Below, one piece after another: positions 12,178 through 24,244 of a DNA stretch of 64,000 nucleotides. The DNA is from Alisma plantago-aquatica (taxonomy: Eukaryota; Streptophyta; Magnoliopsida; Alismatales; Alismataceae): the NCBI GenBank assembly GCA_963693085.1, contig OY856410.1, positions 1,332,896,304 through 1,332,960,303 of the forward strand, given 5' to 3'. How positions within the stretch are numbered: position 1 is the first letter of the stretch; each line of letters begins with the position of its first letter. The notes beneath the pieces are model-generated. The model was not told where the DNA came from. It did no database searches and saw only the letters and a list, made by a program, of their open reading frames with translations. The position numbers were made by a program, and so were the translations under genes.

Positions 12178-12990
12178 CTGAGAGGACCCTCACAGTTTAA
12201 AGAACGCGAGAGGACCCTCACGGTCTCACGACCGCATGAAGGTCCTAGAGGTCCCCAGCTCCCCACAGGTGCGCCTTTACTACCACCGACTCCAACGCAC
12301 CTACACCCTCCGCTCACGATCTCTTCCTTCACCTACTCCTCACATACTTCTTTTCCTTCTTTCCTTCTCACCTTCATCTTCACAACCTATGGCGACCCCC
12401 ACTCCATTGTCATCCTTCCTCACAGTCTGCTCCTCACGGTCCCGAAATCGGGAGGAGGCCTCTCGGTTTCCAAACCGTGAGAAGAGCATCACCGTTCCAA
12501 GACTGTGAGGAACCCTCACGATCTCCAAGACCATGAGAGGTGATCGTCCCAAACCGCGAGGAAGCCACCATCTGAGGACCATGAACCACCCATAGCACTG
12601 CCTCATGCGGTCTCCAACTGCATCAGAATGCCTTCCGTCCTCCCCGTGACCTAGCCCCACCTACTCAAGACCATGTAGCCAGCAACCAATCTTGAGACCG
12701 TGTAAGCAGGCGATCGGTCTTGAAGACCGTATGGAACCCTAGCGGTCTTAAGGACCGAGAAGATCTTAGCCATCTCAAAACCAAAAGGAAGCTAGCGACA
12801 ACTGAGACTGTGAAATAGGTGATCGGTTCTCAGAATTGTGAAGACCCTAGTGGTCTCAAGAACGTGAAAACCCTCACAGTCTCAAGACCATGAGGATGTC
12901 TATCGATCCTAAACTGTGAAGGAGTAAACAGTTTACAAATCTTGTAAAGAAAACCAATCCCAAAGACCGTGAAGACACCGAGATTGTTCA
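12178..12990 (+). repeat. U3 array of GGTCTCAAGACC / CCGTGAG inverted-repeat words
   Basis: Over about 0.8 kb the words CTCACGGTCTC, AAGACCGTGAG, GGTCTTGAAGACC and close variants recur some 20 times in both orientations, often as adjacent inverted pairs. The array stops just before the TATA box at 13021. The 3' LTR has the counterpart at about 22135-22960. Confidence 0.75.
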
Positions 12991-13020
12991 AGACCGAAGA
13001 TTCTAGCCACACGCAAACTC

Positions 13021-13028
13021 TATAAATA
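13021..13028 (+). promoter_or_regulatory. TATA box of C 5' LTR
   Basis: CTCTATAAATA, conserved in the 3' LTR at 22971-22978, followed by GGACGCACACC in both. Confidence 0.7.
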
Positions 13029-14281
13029 TGGACGCACACCTACCTCCCAAGGGATCAGATCTGAATGCCACCAGGCTGCGTGAACACAGGCTTGACCCCT
13101 GGAGAGGGATCCCGTTCCATCACTCCTCTACACCACTGGGATATGTACATCCATGTTACATCCTTGGTGGAGTACGATCTCCATAGCCAAGTCTTGCGAC
13201 AGGCTTGTACTTCCATCTGTCATCCACACCACATACACATCCCAAGGTTGTTCCTCCTACTGCGAGCAAGGACGATGAGAAGAGAAGAAAGGTGGAGAGA
13301 GAAGGTCTGCCCCGTCTACCATGGTGCCCCTCACTCCTCATCCAGATCTGCTCTGACAAGGCGTAGAAGACTGTATCTTCACCGAGCTGCAACTGTCTTC
13401 TACATCATGCTCATGGTGGAATCTTCCCTCTCTCTTGTTCTTTTTGTTCCTCACATCATGAGCAAGTAGTTTCCTTTCACTGGGGTGCGGGGACTAGCCC
13501 CGCTGCCCATGCTTATATGCCCTTTTGTTAAACATTCCATGGCTTGTATGTAACTTTTCATTTCGTTGTTAATCGACGATGTGTGATAGTGGATTGATCA
13601 CCTGCTTGCATTTATCTTATTTGTTCCTATGTTGCGAGAACTTCAATATGTAGGACTTGAATGTCTATTAATGTGGTTGACTCCCTGACGAGAAATCGAA
13701 TGGGATTCCCTGAGGTCATAAGTGTATGATCTATGAGGGGACGAGCCATCTAGCCCATGGTGATGCTTCTGTGTGCCTAATGCATGTATAGGGCGCCACA
13801 GCTTCAGTTGAATATATGTATCTTTGGAACCATAAGTGCATTATCTGGATGGCGATGAGAAATTGGATGCCTAAGGTGATGCTTATGTGAACCTAAACAT
13901 CCTAACATAGGGTTCACAGCAGCTCCATTTGGATAGTTATATCTTTCCTGGATGTTTGTGATTGGATATGTTTGCATGTGTAGCGGTGGTGAAACATGGG
14001 ACCACCCCAGTGATCCCCATCATTAATCTAGATCCAACTTTAATTCTGCTCTTTACTTTCTTACTGTTAGTGTAATTAACCTCAAACCAACCTTTGTTCT
14101 AAATATTAGTCGTAATTCTTAAGATTCTTTAAAATGTTGTCCTTTGGGATTCAATCCTTACCTATACTGGGATAAGACCCGTCTGCTTGCGAGTGGTATT
14201 ATTGGACAAGTTTTGATTAAAAACTTAGGGATTTCAACCCCGAGTGAATTTGTTAGTGCGATAATAAACCACGTCAAATTG

Positions 14282-14298
14282 TGGCGTCGTTGTTGGGG
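14282..14298 (+). promoter_or_regulatory. Primer-binding site, tRNA-Asp type, element C
   Basis: TGGCGTCGTTGTTGGGG, a diverged match to TGGCGCCGTTGCCGGGG, the complement of the plant tRNA-Asp 3' end. It lies five bases after the LTR end. The D element has a closer match. Confidence 0.75.
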
Positions 14299-14550
14299 AC
14301 AATAGAATCATCTAGTTAAATCTAGTTTGTTGGAGACTAATCTAGGATTTTCTTTTACTTTTGATAATATCGAACATATATACTTGAATTTGACTCGATT
14401 CCGTCAATCTTACTTCCGAAATATATTTCCATCCCAGGTACCCCCAAAGTCTAGTGTATGCGTCATTCAGACAGTCCTGGACTCTCTACTAGCTTTGACC
14501 CTGAGATACATAGAACCTTTCTTCATCACAATAGAGCGAACCAAGAAAGA

Positions 14551-16620
14551 ATGGATCAAGAGGAGGAAATAGCCTGAAGGGTCTCTCAAGCCCTTAACGC
14601 ACAAAGAGATAGGCTTATGCAAGAAGCTAGATTTGCAGTTCATGAAGAAATCTGAGTAGCACAAGCAGTAGCGCAAGAAGCAGAACTACAGAAGGACCTT
14701 AGGGAATTTTCAATCCCTAAATTTGTTGACATTCATCACCTAGTGCAACCTCCTCCTATCAACGCTCCAAACTTCGAGATCTGGGCACATTGGATTGCCT
14801 TGCTTCAAAATAGCCCATTCTATGGTAAGCAAGGAGAAGATAGTTAGGACCATCTTCTGAGGTTTATAGATCTATGTGCTATGACAAAGCAAAATGGAGT
14901 CTCAGACGATGTCATTCGACTTTGTCTCTTCAAATACTCTCTTGCTGAGAGAGCTATGATTTGGTACAACTCCTTGCAGTGCAAACCAATCCCCACTTGG
15001 GAACAACTTCAAAACATTTTTCTAGAAAAGTTCTATCCTCCTTCCCTCACCTATGAAATCAAGGGACGTATAACACAGTTCACTCAGGTCCCTGGATAAT
15101 CCCTTGTTGAAGCATGGGAAAGATACAAAGAGCCTCTACGCAAGTGTCCACACCATGGCATTCCAAAGAATCAGCTCATTGAAATCTTCTACAGGGGTGT
15201 GGATGATGATATCAAGAAGTTCTTAGACTCCTCATCTGGAGGAAACTTCATGCATCAGAGTTATGACAGCGCATGGAAGGTTGTCACCCTTGTAGCTAAA
15301 AATCAAGCTAATTGGGGTAGATGTGTAAGCAAAGGAGTGTTGAAGGTATCTATGATTGAAGCTATTCCTGAGTACAAGTCTATCGATGAATCCCTCAAGC
15401 TCTTAGTTGCCAAGTAAGACCATCTCGAATTGTCTCTTCATGTCTATGAAAGAAGGCGTTCACCCCCTCGACAACAAGAATAGATCAAGTCAACTTCACT
15501 GTTTTGTGAAGCATGCAAGGGCACTCATCATTCTACACTAGCCTGCAATATTCTCTATGATGTTGTTCTGAGCAACGTTCGTGGCCAAGGAGATAATGGG
15601 AAAATGGAAAATCTTAATGTTGTCAACACCATCCCTGGTCAAGGATATTACAATCTAAATTAGAACAGGATCCATCTTGGTTTTCAATATGGAAAATCCT
15701 TCAAGAGTAGAAAACTCCCAGCAACTTGGTTCAAACAACCAACAACGAGTTTTGTGGGGATTCCAGTACAACCAACAACAAAACTTCAAAAATCAAGGAA
15801 ACTTTAGAGGTAACTTTCAGAACCGAAATTACAACAATTATCAGAACAATTCTCAGTTCCAGAATCCCAACCAAGTCCCCTATCAACAACATCAAGGGAA
15901 ACAAGCTAGCCCCATCTCTCCTGATGACAAGCTGACAACCATTGAGAAGACGTTGTAGTTGCAGCAGACTATGATAGCTAACTAGCAAGCCCATCAGAAG
16001 GCTATTGAATCTCAACTAGGTCAACTTGCAGCTAGCATGAATCCACCTATTGAAACCTTTGTTGGCCAACCAAAAAACAATCCTAAGCACCCTGAGCAAC
16101 TGAAGGTTGTTACTACCAGATCTGGGAAAGACTATTTTGATCCTCTTGTCAAGACACCTGTGGATATTTCATACAAGGATGACTTTGTGATTGTCCAAGA
16201 CTCTACAACACATGAGTCTCAACCAAAGGGGCAGTAACTGCTGATAAGACAGACAAAGAAAGTTTTAAAAAACCTATTGTTGCAGAAACAGAAACATCAG
16301 AGACAGTTGTGCCAATGTACAAGACTCGTCCCCCTTTCCCTACTCGTTTGAAGCAGACCAAGCTTGATACTCATTTCAATAAGTTCAAGGAAGCTATAAA
16401 TAAGCTTCATGTTGATATACCCGTTCTAGATGCACTGGCTGAGATACCAGCCTGGATGAAATATTTGAAGTCACTCCTGATAAGAAAATATATAACTGAA
16501 GAATATGAGATAGTCAAGTTAGCAACAACTATTTATGACATTATTCAGAGCAAGATGCCAAAGAAGCAGAAAGATCGATGATCTTTTGGGATCTCTTGCC
16601 ATATTAGTGATTCCACTTGT
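14551..16620 (+). pseudogene. gag of C (capsid and zinc knuckle), several stops
   Basis: Gag packages the element RNA into virus-like particles. The likely start is ATG 14551 (MDQEEEIA). Capsid-type sequence characteristic of the plant retrotransposon gag domain runs from about 14700 to 15250, including WYNSL and FLEKFYPP. A CCHC zinc knuckle (C-x2-C-x4-H-x4-C, CEACKGTHHSTLAC) lies at 15505-15546, followed by an Asn/Gln-rich basic stretch (15680-15900). The main frame shifts once around 15600 and back before 16300. In-frame stops occur near 14575, 14650, 14845, 15097, 15415 and 15481. It cannot make an intact product. Confidence 0.85.
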
Positions 16621-16930
16621 AAGAAGGGATTGGCCGATCTTGGTGCTAGCATCTCCATCATGCCACTTAGACTTTGCAAAAGGATAGGATTTTCTACGCT
16701 TCTCCCAACCGGCATGACCATACAACTTGTAGATAACTCTATGACGCTTCCCATGGGAATCATTGAATATGTCCTTGTCAAGGTAGGAAAAGACTCATAT
16801 GTTCTGTGTGACTTCATCATCATGGACATAAAAGAAGACGCCAAATACCCTCTCATCTTTGGCCGTCTATTCCTTGCCACTATAAGATCTATGATTGATG
16901 TTGAAGCAGGAACTTTGCTCCTTTGATTAG
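16621..16930 (+). pseudogene. Aspartic protease domain of C
   Basis: In the same frame as most of pol. The active-site region reads LADLGASISIMP (aspartate, then Gly-Ala-Ser), followed by a flap-like stretch and PLIFGRLFLAT, matching the second conserved block (ILGRPFL-like) of Ty3/gypsy proteases. It is open from about 16630 to 16922 and ends in a stop. In an active element it would cut the Gag-Pol precursor. Confidence 0.75.
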
Positions 16931-16999
16931 GTAAAGAAACTCTCGAGTTCAATGTTTTTGAAAGTATGCGAAGACCAAGCATGCAAGAAGAAGTCTATT

Positions 17000-18125
17000 T
17001 GACTGATTGCATAAAGTAGATGTCACTCCTCACACAAGAGGATTATGAATAAGAAGATCCTTTAGGAGTGGCTCTGACTAATCCAAATGCAGATAGTTCA
17101 TTTGACAAACAAGTGAAAAATTGTGTTCTCCACCTTGACACTACTGAAGAAGATCCTGAAACCAAATTTGAGGAACTCAAGGCCGTGAATGTTACTAAAG
17201 AACCGTGCGAGAAACCAGAAGCTCCTAAAATGAAACCCCTACTCGAGGGACTGAAGTATGTGTTTCTAGGTGACCTCAAGGTCTACCCAGTCATCATAAA
17301 TTCAGATCTAATGGTAGAATAAGAAGATAAACTCCTGAAAGAATTAAAGGAAAGAAGATAAGCCATCGGCTACAAGATGAGTGATCTCACCGGGGTCAGT
17401 CAAGCATTGTGCATGCACAAAATCCCCATGGAGGAGGATCACAAGCCGACTGTTGAACACCAAAGGAAGCTTAATCCGAATATGAAAGAAGTTGTCCATC
17501 TTGAAGTTATTAAGTTTCTCACAACAAGTATTATCTATCCGATCTCCAATTCACCATGGGTGAGTCCTGTACATGTTGTCCCGAAGAAGGGTGGAATTAC
17601 TGTGATATGAAATGAAGATAATGAACTCATACCCACTCGAAAAGTCACCGGGTGGAGGATGTGTATCGATTACAGGAAGTTGAACAAGGCGACATGTAAG
17701 GATAATTTCCTGATGCCTTTTCTTGATCAGGTCTTACATCGGTTGGCTCACCAAGAATATTTCTTCTATCTCGATGGTTACTTTGGATTCTATCAAATTC
17801 CTATACAATCAGATGACCAAGAGAAAACAACTTTGACTTGCCCATTTGGAACCTATGCCTTTAGAAGGATGTCATTCGGCCTCTGTAATGCGCCTGCAAC
17901 CTTCCAACACTGCATGGCAGCTATATTTGTTGGTCTAACCGAAACTATTATAGAAGTTTTTATGGATGATTTCTATGTATATGGGGATTCATATGACTCA
18001 TGCCTGAAGCACCTCTCCCTTGTCCTCAAACGGTGTGAAGAAGCACATCTTCTTTTAAACTGGGAGAAGTGCCACTTTATGGTAAAGGAAGGCATTGTTC
18101 TTGTCCATATAGTCAACAGCTGAGG
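17000..18125 (+). pseudogene. Reverse transcriptase of C
   Basis: Copies element RNA into DNA. The sequence includes the N-terminal IYPISNSPWVSPVHVVPKKGG block (about 17530-17600), then MCIDYRKLNKAT (17659 on), FAFRRM/SFGLCNAPATFQ-like palm motifs, and the catalytic motif as FMDDF at 17959-17973. Both catalytic aspartates are kept; Phe before MDD is usual in Athila/Tat RTs. One in-frame stop at about 17608 and another at 18121 break it. The connection segment that normally joins RT to RNase H is missing and replaced by unrelated sequence at 18160-18435. Confidence 0.88.
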
Positions 18126-18159
18126 AATCAAAGTAGACAGAGCGAAAATCAAAGTAATT

Positions 18160-18435
18160 TCCAAATTATCAACATCAACTTATGGTAAAATTATTAGGCC
18201 ATAAAAAGAACTTTTATTGGGTAAATTCATGTTAAACCCTGAATGTCACTTATTTAATAATAAGGGCTAACTTGATGATATTAATTTTCAATTTAGTGCA
18301 AAAGTTATCAAATTCAATTTATGTAACATATTTCGAAACCATCATCTTATCATTTTATGTTTTAATTATCAATTTTGAAACAAAGCAAATTAGGGTTTCA
18401 AATTAAGGTTATTTTATAAGGTTCAAAATTTTAGT
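18160..18435 (+). other. AT-rich filler replacing the RT-RNase H connection in C
   Basis: About 275 bp of very AT-rich, stop-filled sequence between the RT fragment and the RNase H fragment. In related elements this place codes for roughly 100 residues of conserved protein. There are no obvious terminal repeats and no clean target duplication, so it looks like a deletion with filler rather than a simple insertion. Confidence 0.7.
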
Positions 18436-18840
18436 ATGTTAGAGGATCGCCCATTTGAGATTATGTGTGATGCCAATGATTATGCTATGGGTGTTGTTTT
18501 AGGTCAATGTATAGAGAAGAAACATTATGTGATCTACTATGCATCGAAGACCCTCGACGAAGCGCAGAGGAACTATGCAACTACTAAGAAGGAACTCCTT
18601 GTAGTCATGTATGCCTTTGACAAGTTTAGATCCTACCTCATTGGTTCTAAAGTCATTGTCTACACAGATCATGCCGCTATCTGTTACCTCCTAGCAAAGA
18701 AAGATGGAAATCCCAGGTTAATCAGATGGATTCTCCTCTTGTAAGAATTTGATCTGGAGATAAGAGATAAGAAATGTACAGAGAATGTTGTGGCAGACCA
18801 CCTCAGTTGCATCCACACTCTGGAAACCAAGAAGATCCCG
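18436..18840 (+). pseudogene. RNase H domain of C
   Basis: Starts with [20 protein letters not shown], the first catalytic aspartate block of retroelement RNase H. It continues with [35 protein letters not shown] (conserved glutamate) and [12 protein letters not shown] (third acidic position). A stop at about 18742 and a frameshift before integrase follow. Its role would be removing the RNA template during reverse transcription. Confidence 0.85.
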
Positions 18841-20175
18841 ATTAACAATTCTATTTCGTGATGACCAACTCATGAAAGTTTCAGAAGCTACCCCTTGGTA
18901 CTCGGACTATGTGAACTACCTCTCCGCTGGTGTCATCCACCATGAATGCATCGGGAATGCACTGAAGAAATTCATGCATGATGTGAAGCAGTATCACTGG
19001 GATGAGCTTTGTGTTGATGGTCTCTACAGACACTGTATTGCTGAGGAAGAAGCCCAACCTATTTTAGAGCAATGTCACTCAGGCCCAGTTGGAGGCCATA
19101 TGAGTTCTAAGAAAACTACTTTGAAAGTTTTGCAATATGGTTTCTTTTGGCCAACCATATACAAGGATTCCTACAACTTTGTTCTAGCATGTGAAAAATG
19201 TCAGAGAATGGGTAACACTATGAAAAGAGATGAGATGACACTTAAGATGTGGCAAGAAGTCAAGATATTTGATGTTTGGGGATTGGACTACATGGGTCCA
19301 TTCCCATCCTCACATGGATTTTCCTACATCCTAGTCGTGGTGGATTACGTCTTAAAATGGGTAGAGGCCATACCGACACTAGCGATTCAAAACCTATCAT
19401 CAACATGTTCAAGGATATCATTTTTCCCCATTTTAGAGTCCCACGAACTGTGATATCAGACGGAGGTTCCCATTTTCTGGAAAGAAGCTTTGAATCATTG
19501 CTGAGGAAATATGGTGTAACACACAAGGTAGCCTCCCCCTACCATCCCCATACAAGTGGACATGTAGAGGTTTCTAACCGTAAACTCAAGGCTATCTTGG
19601 AAAAGATTGTAGGCCGCAACTGAAAAGACTAGTCAGTGAAAATCGATGACGCCTTGTGGGCCTACTGAATTGCTTTTAAAACTCCTCTTAGAACCACACC
19701 ATTTCGGTCAATCTATGGAAATTCATGCCACCTGCCTATAGAACTGGAACACATAGCATGGTGGGCAATCAAAGAGTTGAATTTTGACATAAAGAAAAAG
19801 AGCAAAGCCAGGATTCTACAACTTTAAGAGCTAAAAGAACTCTGGATGACAGCTTATGAGAATTCATGAATCTATAAAGAATGCACGAAGCTTTGGCACG
19901 ATGGTCATCTGAAAAGAAAGGACATACAAGTGGGAGACCAAGTTCTAATGTTAAACTCAAGACTGAGGTTATTCCCAGGGATACTCTGTTCTCGTTGGTC
20001 TAGACCTTACATTGTCAAGAGTATCTACTTGCATGGTGCTTTTGTTTTATGGAGTGAACAGTCAGGAGAATTTGTGGCTAATGGTCAACGCTTGAAGAGA
20101 TATTTCACCTCAGCTAACATAAGCACTGAAGCAATGATTGATCTTACCAATCCAACGTATCCACCAGAAAATTGA
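18841..20175 (+). pseudogene. Integrase of C, frameshifted
   Basis: The HHCC zinc-binding region ([16 protein letters not shown] ... CEKCQRMG) lies at about 19075-19215. The catalytic core keeps the first aspartate (GLDYMGPFP, about 19285), the second (VISDGGSHF, about 19455) and the glutamate (SGHVEVSNRKLK, about 19565). A frameshift near 19375 separates the first from the other two. Stops at about 19621, 19630, 19666 and 19826 follow. The C-terminal part (LPIELEHIAWWAIKELN, then a GDQVLMLNSRLRLFPG block) is typical of Athila/Tat integrases. The frame ends at 20175. Confidence 0.88.
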
Positions 20176-21690
20176 AAGATTCACGTTGAGCCATCGACGT
20201 AAAACAAAAGCGCTTGTTGGGAGGAAACCCAATCAATAATATTGTTTTTACTTTTAGTTTTGAATTAGAAAATTTCCTAAATTTTGTTTTTACTTTTTAG
20301 AAAATTTTACATTGAATAGATATTGCATCACACGATGCTATCTTAAGTTCTAACTAATCTTCATTTTTGAGATTTTCAGATGGACGTGCGCTGATTGGAA
20401 CGTAACCACATTTGGTGGTCCAACCAGCATGAATTTTCCCCTCCATCTCAGATTTAGAGTTTTCTCGAGATGAGAAAAATTTTAAGTTTGGGGTGGAGGG
20501 TGGGTGGTACATAGTTTACTTTCCGCCCACTCCTATCTTTCTCAGACTTAAGATTTCATCGTTGCAATTTTGAGCAAAATTTTCAAACATTTTCAAAATT
20601 TTGAAGTTTTCAAAGTAGTTTGTATAGAAAGTTGATGAAGTATTAACGCTTTTGTTTCAATAAAATCCATTACCTAGTTAGCTATCCCTATTTCCATGCA
20701 GTTTTGAATCATTATACCCTCTTGATTCGAAGCAAAGACTCAAAGGGGACAATTTCTGAAACTAGCCAATGGTCAGAAATCACCGTGTGAAGCTTATGAT
20801 CCTAACTTCACGATCAGTAAGTATGGCAAGTATATGTTGAACTGAGAGTGCTGAAACACAGTGTGCTTCCTAACTGATGAGTGGAACAATAGTGTAGAAT
20901 CTCCACTGGATCCTCATCAAGTCATTATTTGAGCAGAGTATGATAAGGAGAACAGTCTGGTGTAATGAATTGTAAACCAAGTTGCATTCTGATCTGAATT
21001 CTCTTCTACACTTCTTCTATCATCTTCTTACCCCTCCGTCCATCAAAAAGAAACAAAAATAGCCAATATAGAGCCAAACCCTAAGTTTGGGGTGGCACAC
21101 CCTCTCTCTCTCTTTATTCGCTTCTTCCATACCCCTCGATATATAATAGAGGTGTATCACCAAGAAAAGATGCCAATGTGCACTCAAAAATGCAATCTTG
21201 AGTCCTATAGAGGAGAGATTCAGACAAAAAAATCAATAATAAGAGTTGCAGTCAATGAAACTGCAACCAAATAATAAAAATTTTGAGTCGAATAGACAAG
21301 AGATTTATTTCTTCCTCCCATACCACCCTTCACTCCCTTTTCCACCTACAGGCACAATGAATGCCTCCCCTATCCTGAAAAACACCAGTGTTAGATCAGG
21401 TGCACACTTGTTGTTCTGCGGGTGTCTCTGGACTCTTACGAAACTCTAAGACATTCTTGATGTTGGAAAAAGTAGGGAGGAAGTGATGCTGGGAAATGAA
21501 TTCAGGAATGAAGATATGGTAAGATATGTTCATTGATCTCAGGAAGTTGAGATGCTTAGTCATACAGAGTAGAGAAGAAACAATCATGATGTGAAGATGA
21601 GGCAATCACACGAGTTGAAAGTATTCATTTGGTGACTTTTTCAGATTTTGTGTTACTCGAGGACGAGCAACATTTATGTTCGGGGTATTT
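20176..21690 (+). other. 3' untranslated segment of C with repeated hairpin and polypurine modules
   Basis: No coding capacity. It opens with GCGCTTGTTGGGAGG (20209-20223), a motif commonly found just after pol in this retroelement group. An inverted repeat TTTTCTC/GAGAAAA (20460-20478) precedes a purine tract (20484-20507). A second AAGTTTGGGGTGG tract is at 21083-21096. A further CTCGAGGACGAG hairpin (about 21655-21670) precedes the terminal polypurine tract at 21679-21690. The same modules occur in order in element D. Confidence 0.7.
21679..21690 (+). promoter_or_regulatory. Polypurine tract of C
   Basis: TTCGGGGTATTT directly before the 3' LTR start TGATGAATGC; matches TTTGGGGTATTT in D. 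Confidence 0.75.
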
Positions 21691-24244
21691 TGATGAATGC
21701 ATATTCATCCGGGTTCAGTCACCATGTTGGGCCCAGTTTTGCACCGATTTTATGATTTTATTGCCTTAATTTCTCGTACAAAAGTTTACTTAGCCTAATT
21801 GGATTCTCCCTAATTTTGTTTGGTTTATCAATGGTTCTAATCGAATTGTGCATCTATTTATAGGTTGAATTGGAGCACATGGACCCTATCTCTAAGGCCC
21901 ATTCACCATCGTGGCCCTTTCTTCTTCAGGAGTGTCGAGGTCTCCCTCCTCTTCACCCTACACCACGACCTCATCCACCAATAACCATGATTGCGGTTTG
22001 GACCTCTGCCCACACTGTGAACACCTCAACCTTCTCTTCTCTGCATAAAGCATCACAATCTCCTCATCATCACCCTCTCCACACATGCTCGCGGTTTGCT
22101 CCTCGTAATCTGCTAGCTACACCAAAACTGAGAGGACCCTCACAGTTTCAAGAATGCGAGAGGACCCTCACGGTCTCAGGACCTCATGAAGGTCCTAGCG
22201 GTCCCCTGCTCCCCGTCATTGCACCTTCACCACCACCAACTCTGACGCACCTGTTCCCTCTGCTCAGGTTCTCTTCCTTTACCTGCTCCTCACATCCTTC
22301 TTTTCCTCCTTTCCTTCTCACCTTCATCATCACGACATGTGGAGACCCCCACTCCACCGTCATCCTTCCTCACGGTCTGCTCGTCATAGTCTCGAAACCG
22401 TGTGGAGGCCTCTTGGTTTTCAAACCGCGAGAGGAGCCTCATGGTTTCAATACCATGAGGAACCCTCAGGATCTCCAAGACCATGAGAGGTGATCGTCCC
22501 AAACCACAAGGAAGCCGCCATCTGAGGACTGTGAACCACCCATAGCACCACCTCCTACTGTCTCCACCTGCATCAAAATGCCTTCCGTCCTCCCTGCGAC
22601 CTACCCCCACCTTCTTGAGACTGTGTAGCCAGCAACCGATCTTGAGACCATGTAAGCAGGAAATCGGTCTTGAAGACCATATGGAACCCTAGCGGTCTTA
22701 AGGACCGAGAAGATCTTAGTCGTCTTGAAACTGCAAGGAAGCCAGTGATAACCGAGACTATGAAGGAGGTGATCAGTTCTCAGGATCATGAAGACCCTAG
22801 CAGTCTCAAGAATGTGAAGACCCACACGGTCTCAAAACCATGAGGATGGCTATCGATCCCAAACTGTGAAGGAGTGAATGATTTCCAAACCATGTAAAGA
22901 AAACCAGTCCCAAAGACCATGAAGAAACCAAGACCACTCAAGACCGAAGAGTCCATCCACCCACAAACTCTATAAATAAGGACGCACACCTGCCTCCCAA
23001 GGGATCAGATTTGGATGTCGCTTGGCTGCATGAACATAGGCTCGACCCCTAGAGAGGGATCCCGATCCATCACTCCTCTACACCACCGGGATACGTGCAT
23101 CCACCTTAGATCCTTGGTGGAGTACAATCTCCATAGCCAAGTCTTGTGGCAGACTTGTGCTTCCATCTGTCATCCATACCACATACACATCCCAAGGCTA
23201 CTCCTCCTTCTATGAGCAAGGATGATGAGAAGAGAAGGAAGGTGGAGAGAGAAGGTCTGCCCCGTCTACTGTGGTGTCCCTTGGTCCTCGTTTAGATATG
23301 CTCTGATGAGGCATAGAAGATCGTATCTTCACCGAGCTGTGATTGTCTTCTACATCATGCTTATGGCAGAATCTTCCCTCTCTCTTGTTCTTTTTGTTCC
23401 TTGCATCATGAGCGACTAGTTTCCTTTCACTGAGGTGTGGGGACTAGCCCCATTGCCCATGCTTATATGCCCTTTTGTTAAACATTCCATGGCTTGTATG
23501 TAACTTTTCATTTCGTTGTTAATCATTGATGTGTGCTAGTAGATTGATCACATGCTTGCATTTATATTGTTCATTCCTATGTTGCGAGAACTTTAATGTG
23601 TAGGATTTGAATGTAGATTAATGTGGTTGACTCCCTGACGAGAAATTGAATGGGATTCCCTGAGGTTATAAGTGTATGATTCGTGAGGGGACGAGCCATC
23701 TAGCCCACGGTGACACTTTTGTGTGCCTAATGCCTGTATAGGGGGCCCACAACTTCAGTTGGATATATGTATCTTCAGAGCCGTAAGTGCATGATCCGGA
23801 TGGCGACGAGAAATCTGATGCCTAAGGTGATTCTTACATGAACCTAAACAGCCTAACATATAGTTTGCAGCAGCTCTATTTGGATAGTTATATCTTGCTT
23901 GGATGTTTGTGATTGGATATGTTTGCATGTGTAGCGGTGGTGAAACCTGGGACCACCCCAGTGATCCCCATCATTAATCTAGATCCAAATTTAACTCTTC
24001 TCTTTACTTTCTTGATATTAGTCTAATTAACCTCAAACCAACCTTTTTTATAAATATTAGTCCTAATTCAACTAGATTCGACTAGTATAAGATTCTTAAA
24101 AATGTTGTCCTTTGGGATTCGATCCTTAACTATACTGCGATAAGACTCGTCCTCTTCCGGGTGGTATTATTGTACAAGTTTTGGTTAAAAACTCAAGGAT
24201 TTCAACCCTGAGTGAATTTGTTAGTGTGATAATAAACCACATCA
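21691..24244 (+). repeat. 3' LTR of C
   Basis: About 2.55 kb, from TGATGAATGCATATTCATC to CCACATCA. It carries the palindrome-word array (about 22135-22960) and TATA box (22971-22978) like the 5' LTR. Its first 19 bases form a near-perfect palindrome shared with the LTRs of D. Confidence 0.85.
22971..22978 (+). promoter_or_regulatory. TATA box of C 3' LTR
   Basis: CTCTATAAATA in the same context as 13021-13028. Confidence 0.65.

Larger units (their letters stand above)
11753..14276 (+). repeat. 5' LTR of C
   Basis: About 2.52 kb, aligning with 21691-24244. It ends CCACGTCA five bases before the PBS. Its first bases are missing: it begins ATATTCATC directly against the end of B, which suggests B inserted about 10 bp into C. 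Confidence 0.85.
11753..24244 (+). mobile_element. Ty3/gypsy retrotransposon C, Athila/Tat-like, decayed but near full length
   Basis: Plus-strand order: 5' LTR (11753-14276), tRNA-Asp PBS (14282-14298), gag, protease, RT, RNase H, integrase (14551-20175), a long 3' untranslated segment with polypurine modules (20176-21690), and 3' LTR (21691-24244). A tRNA-Asp primer, the GCGCTTGTTGGGAGG motif after pol and the integrase tail are typical of the Athila/Tat group. All reading frames are broken. The LTRs differ at many sites, so the insertion is old. The 5' LTR lacks about the first 10 bases (TGATGAATGC) that the 3' LTR has. Confidence 0.88.

Noticed and set aside
21870..22493. 207-codon frame in the C 3' LTR
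   Set aside because: It lies in U3 over the palindrome-word array, is not kept in the 5' LTR, and has low-complexity composition with no domain.
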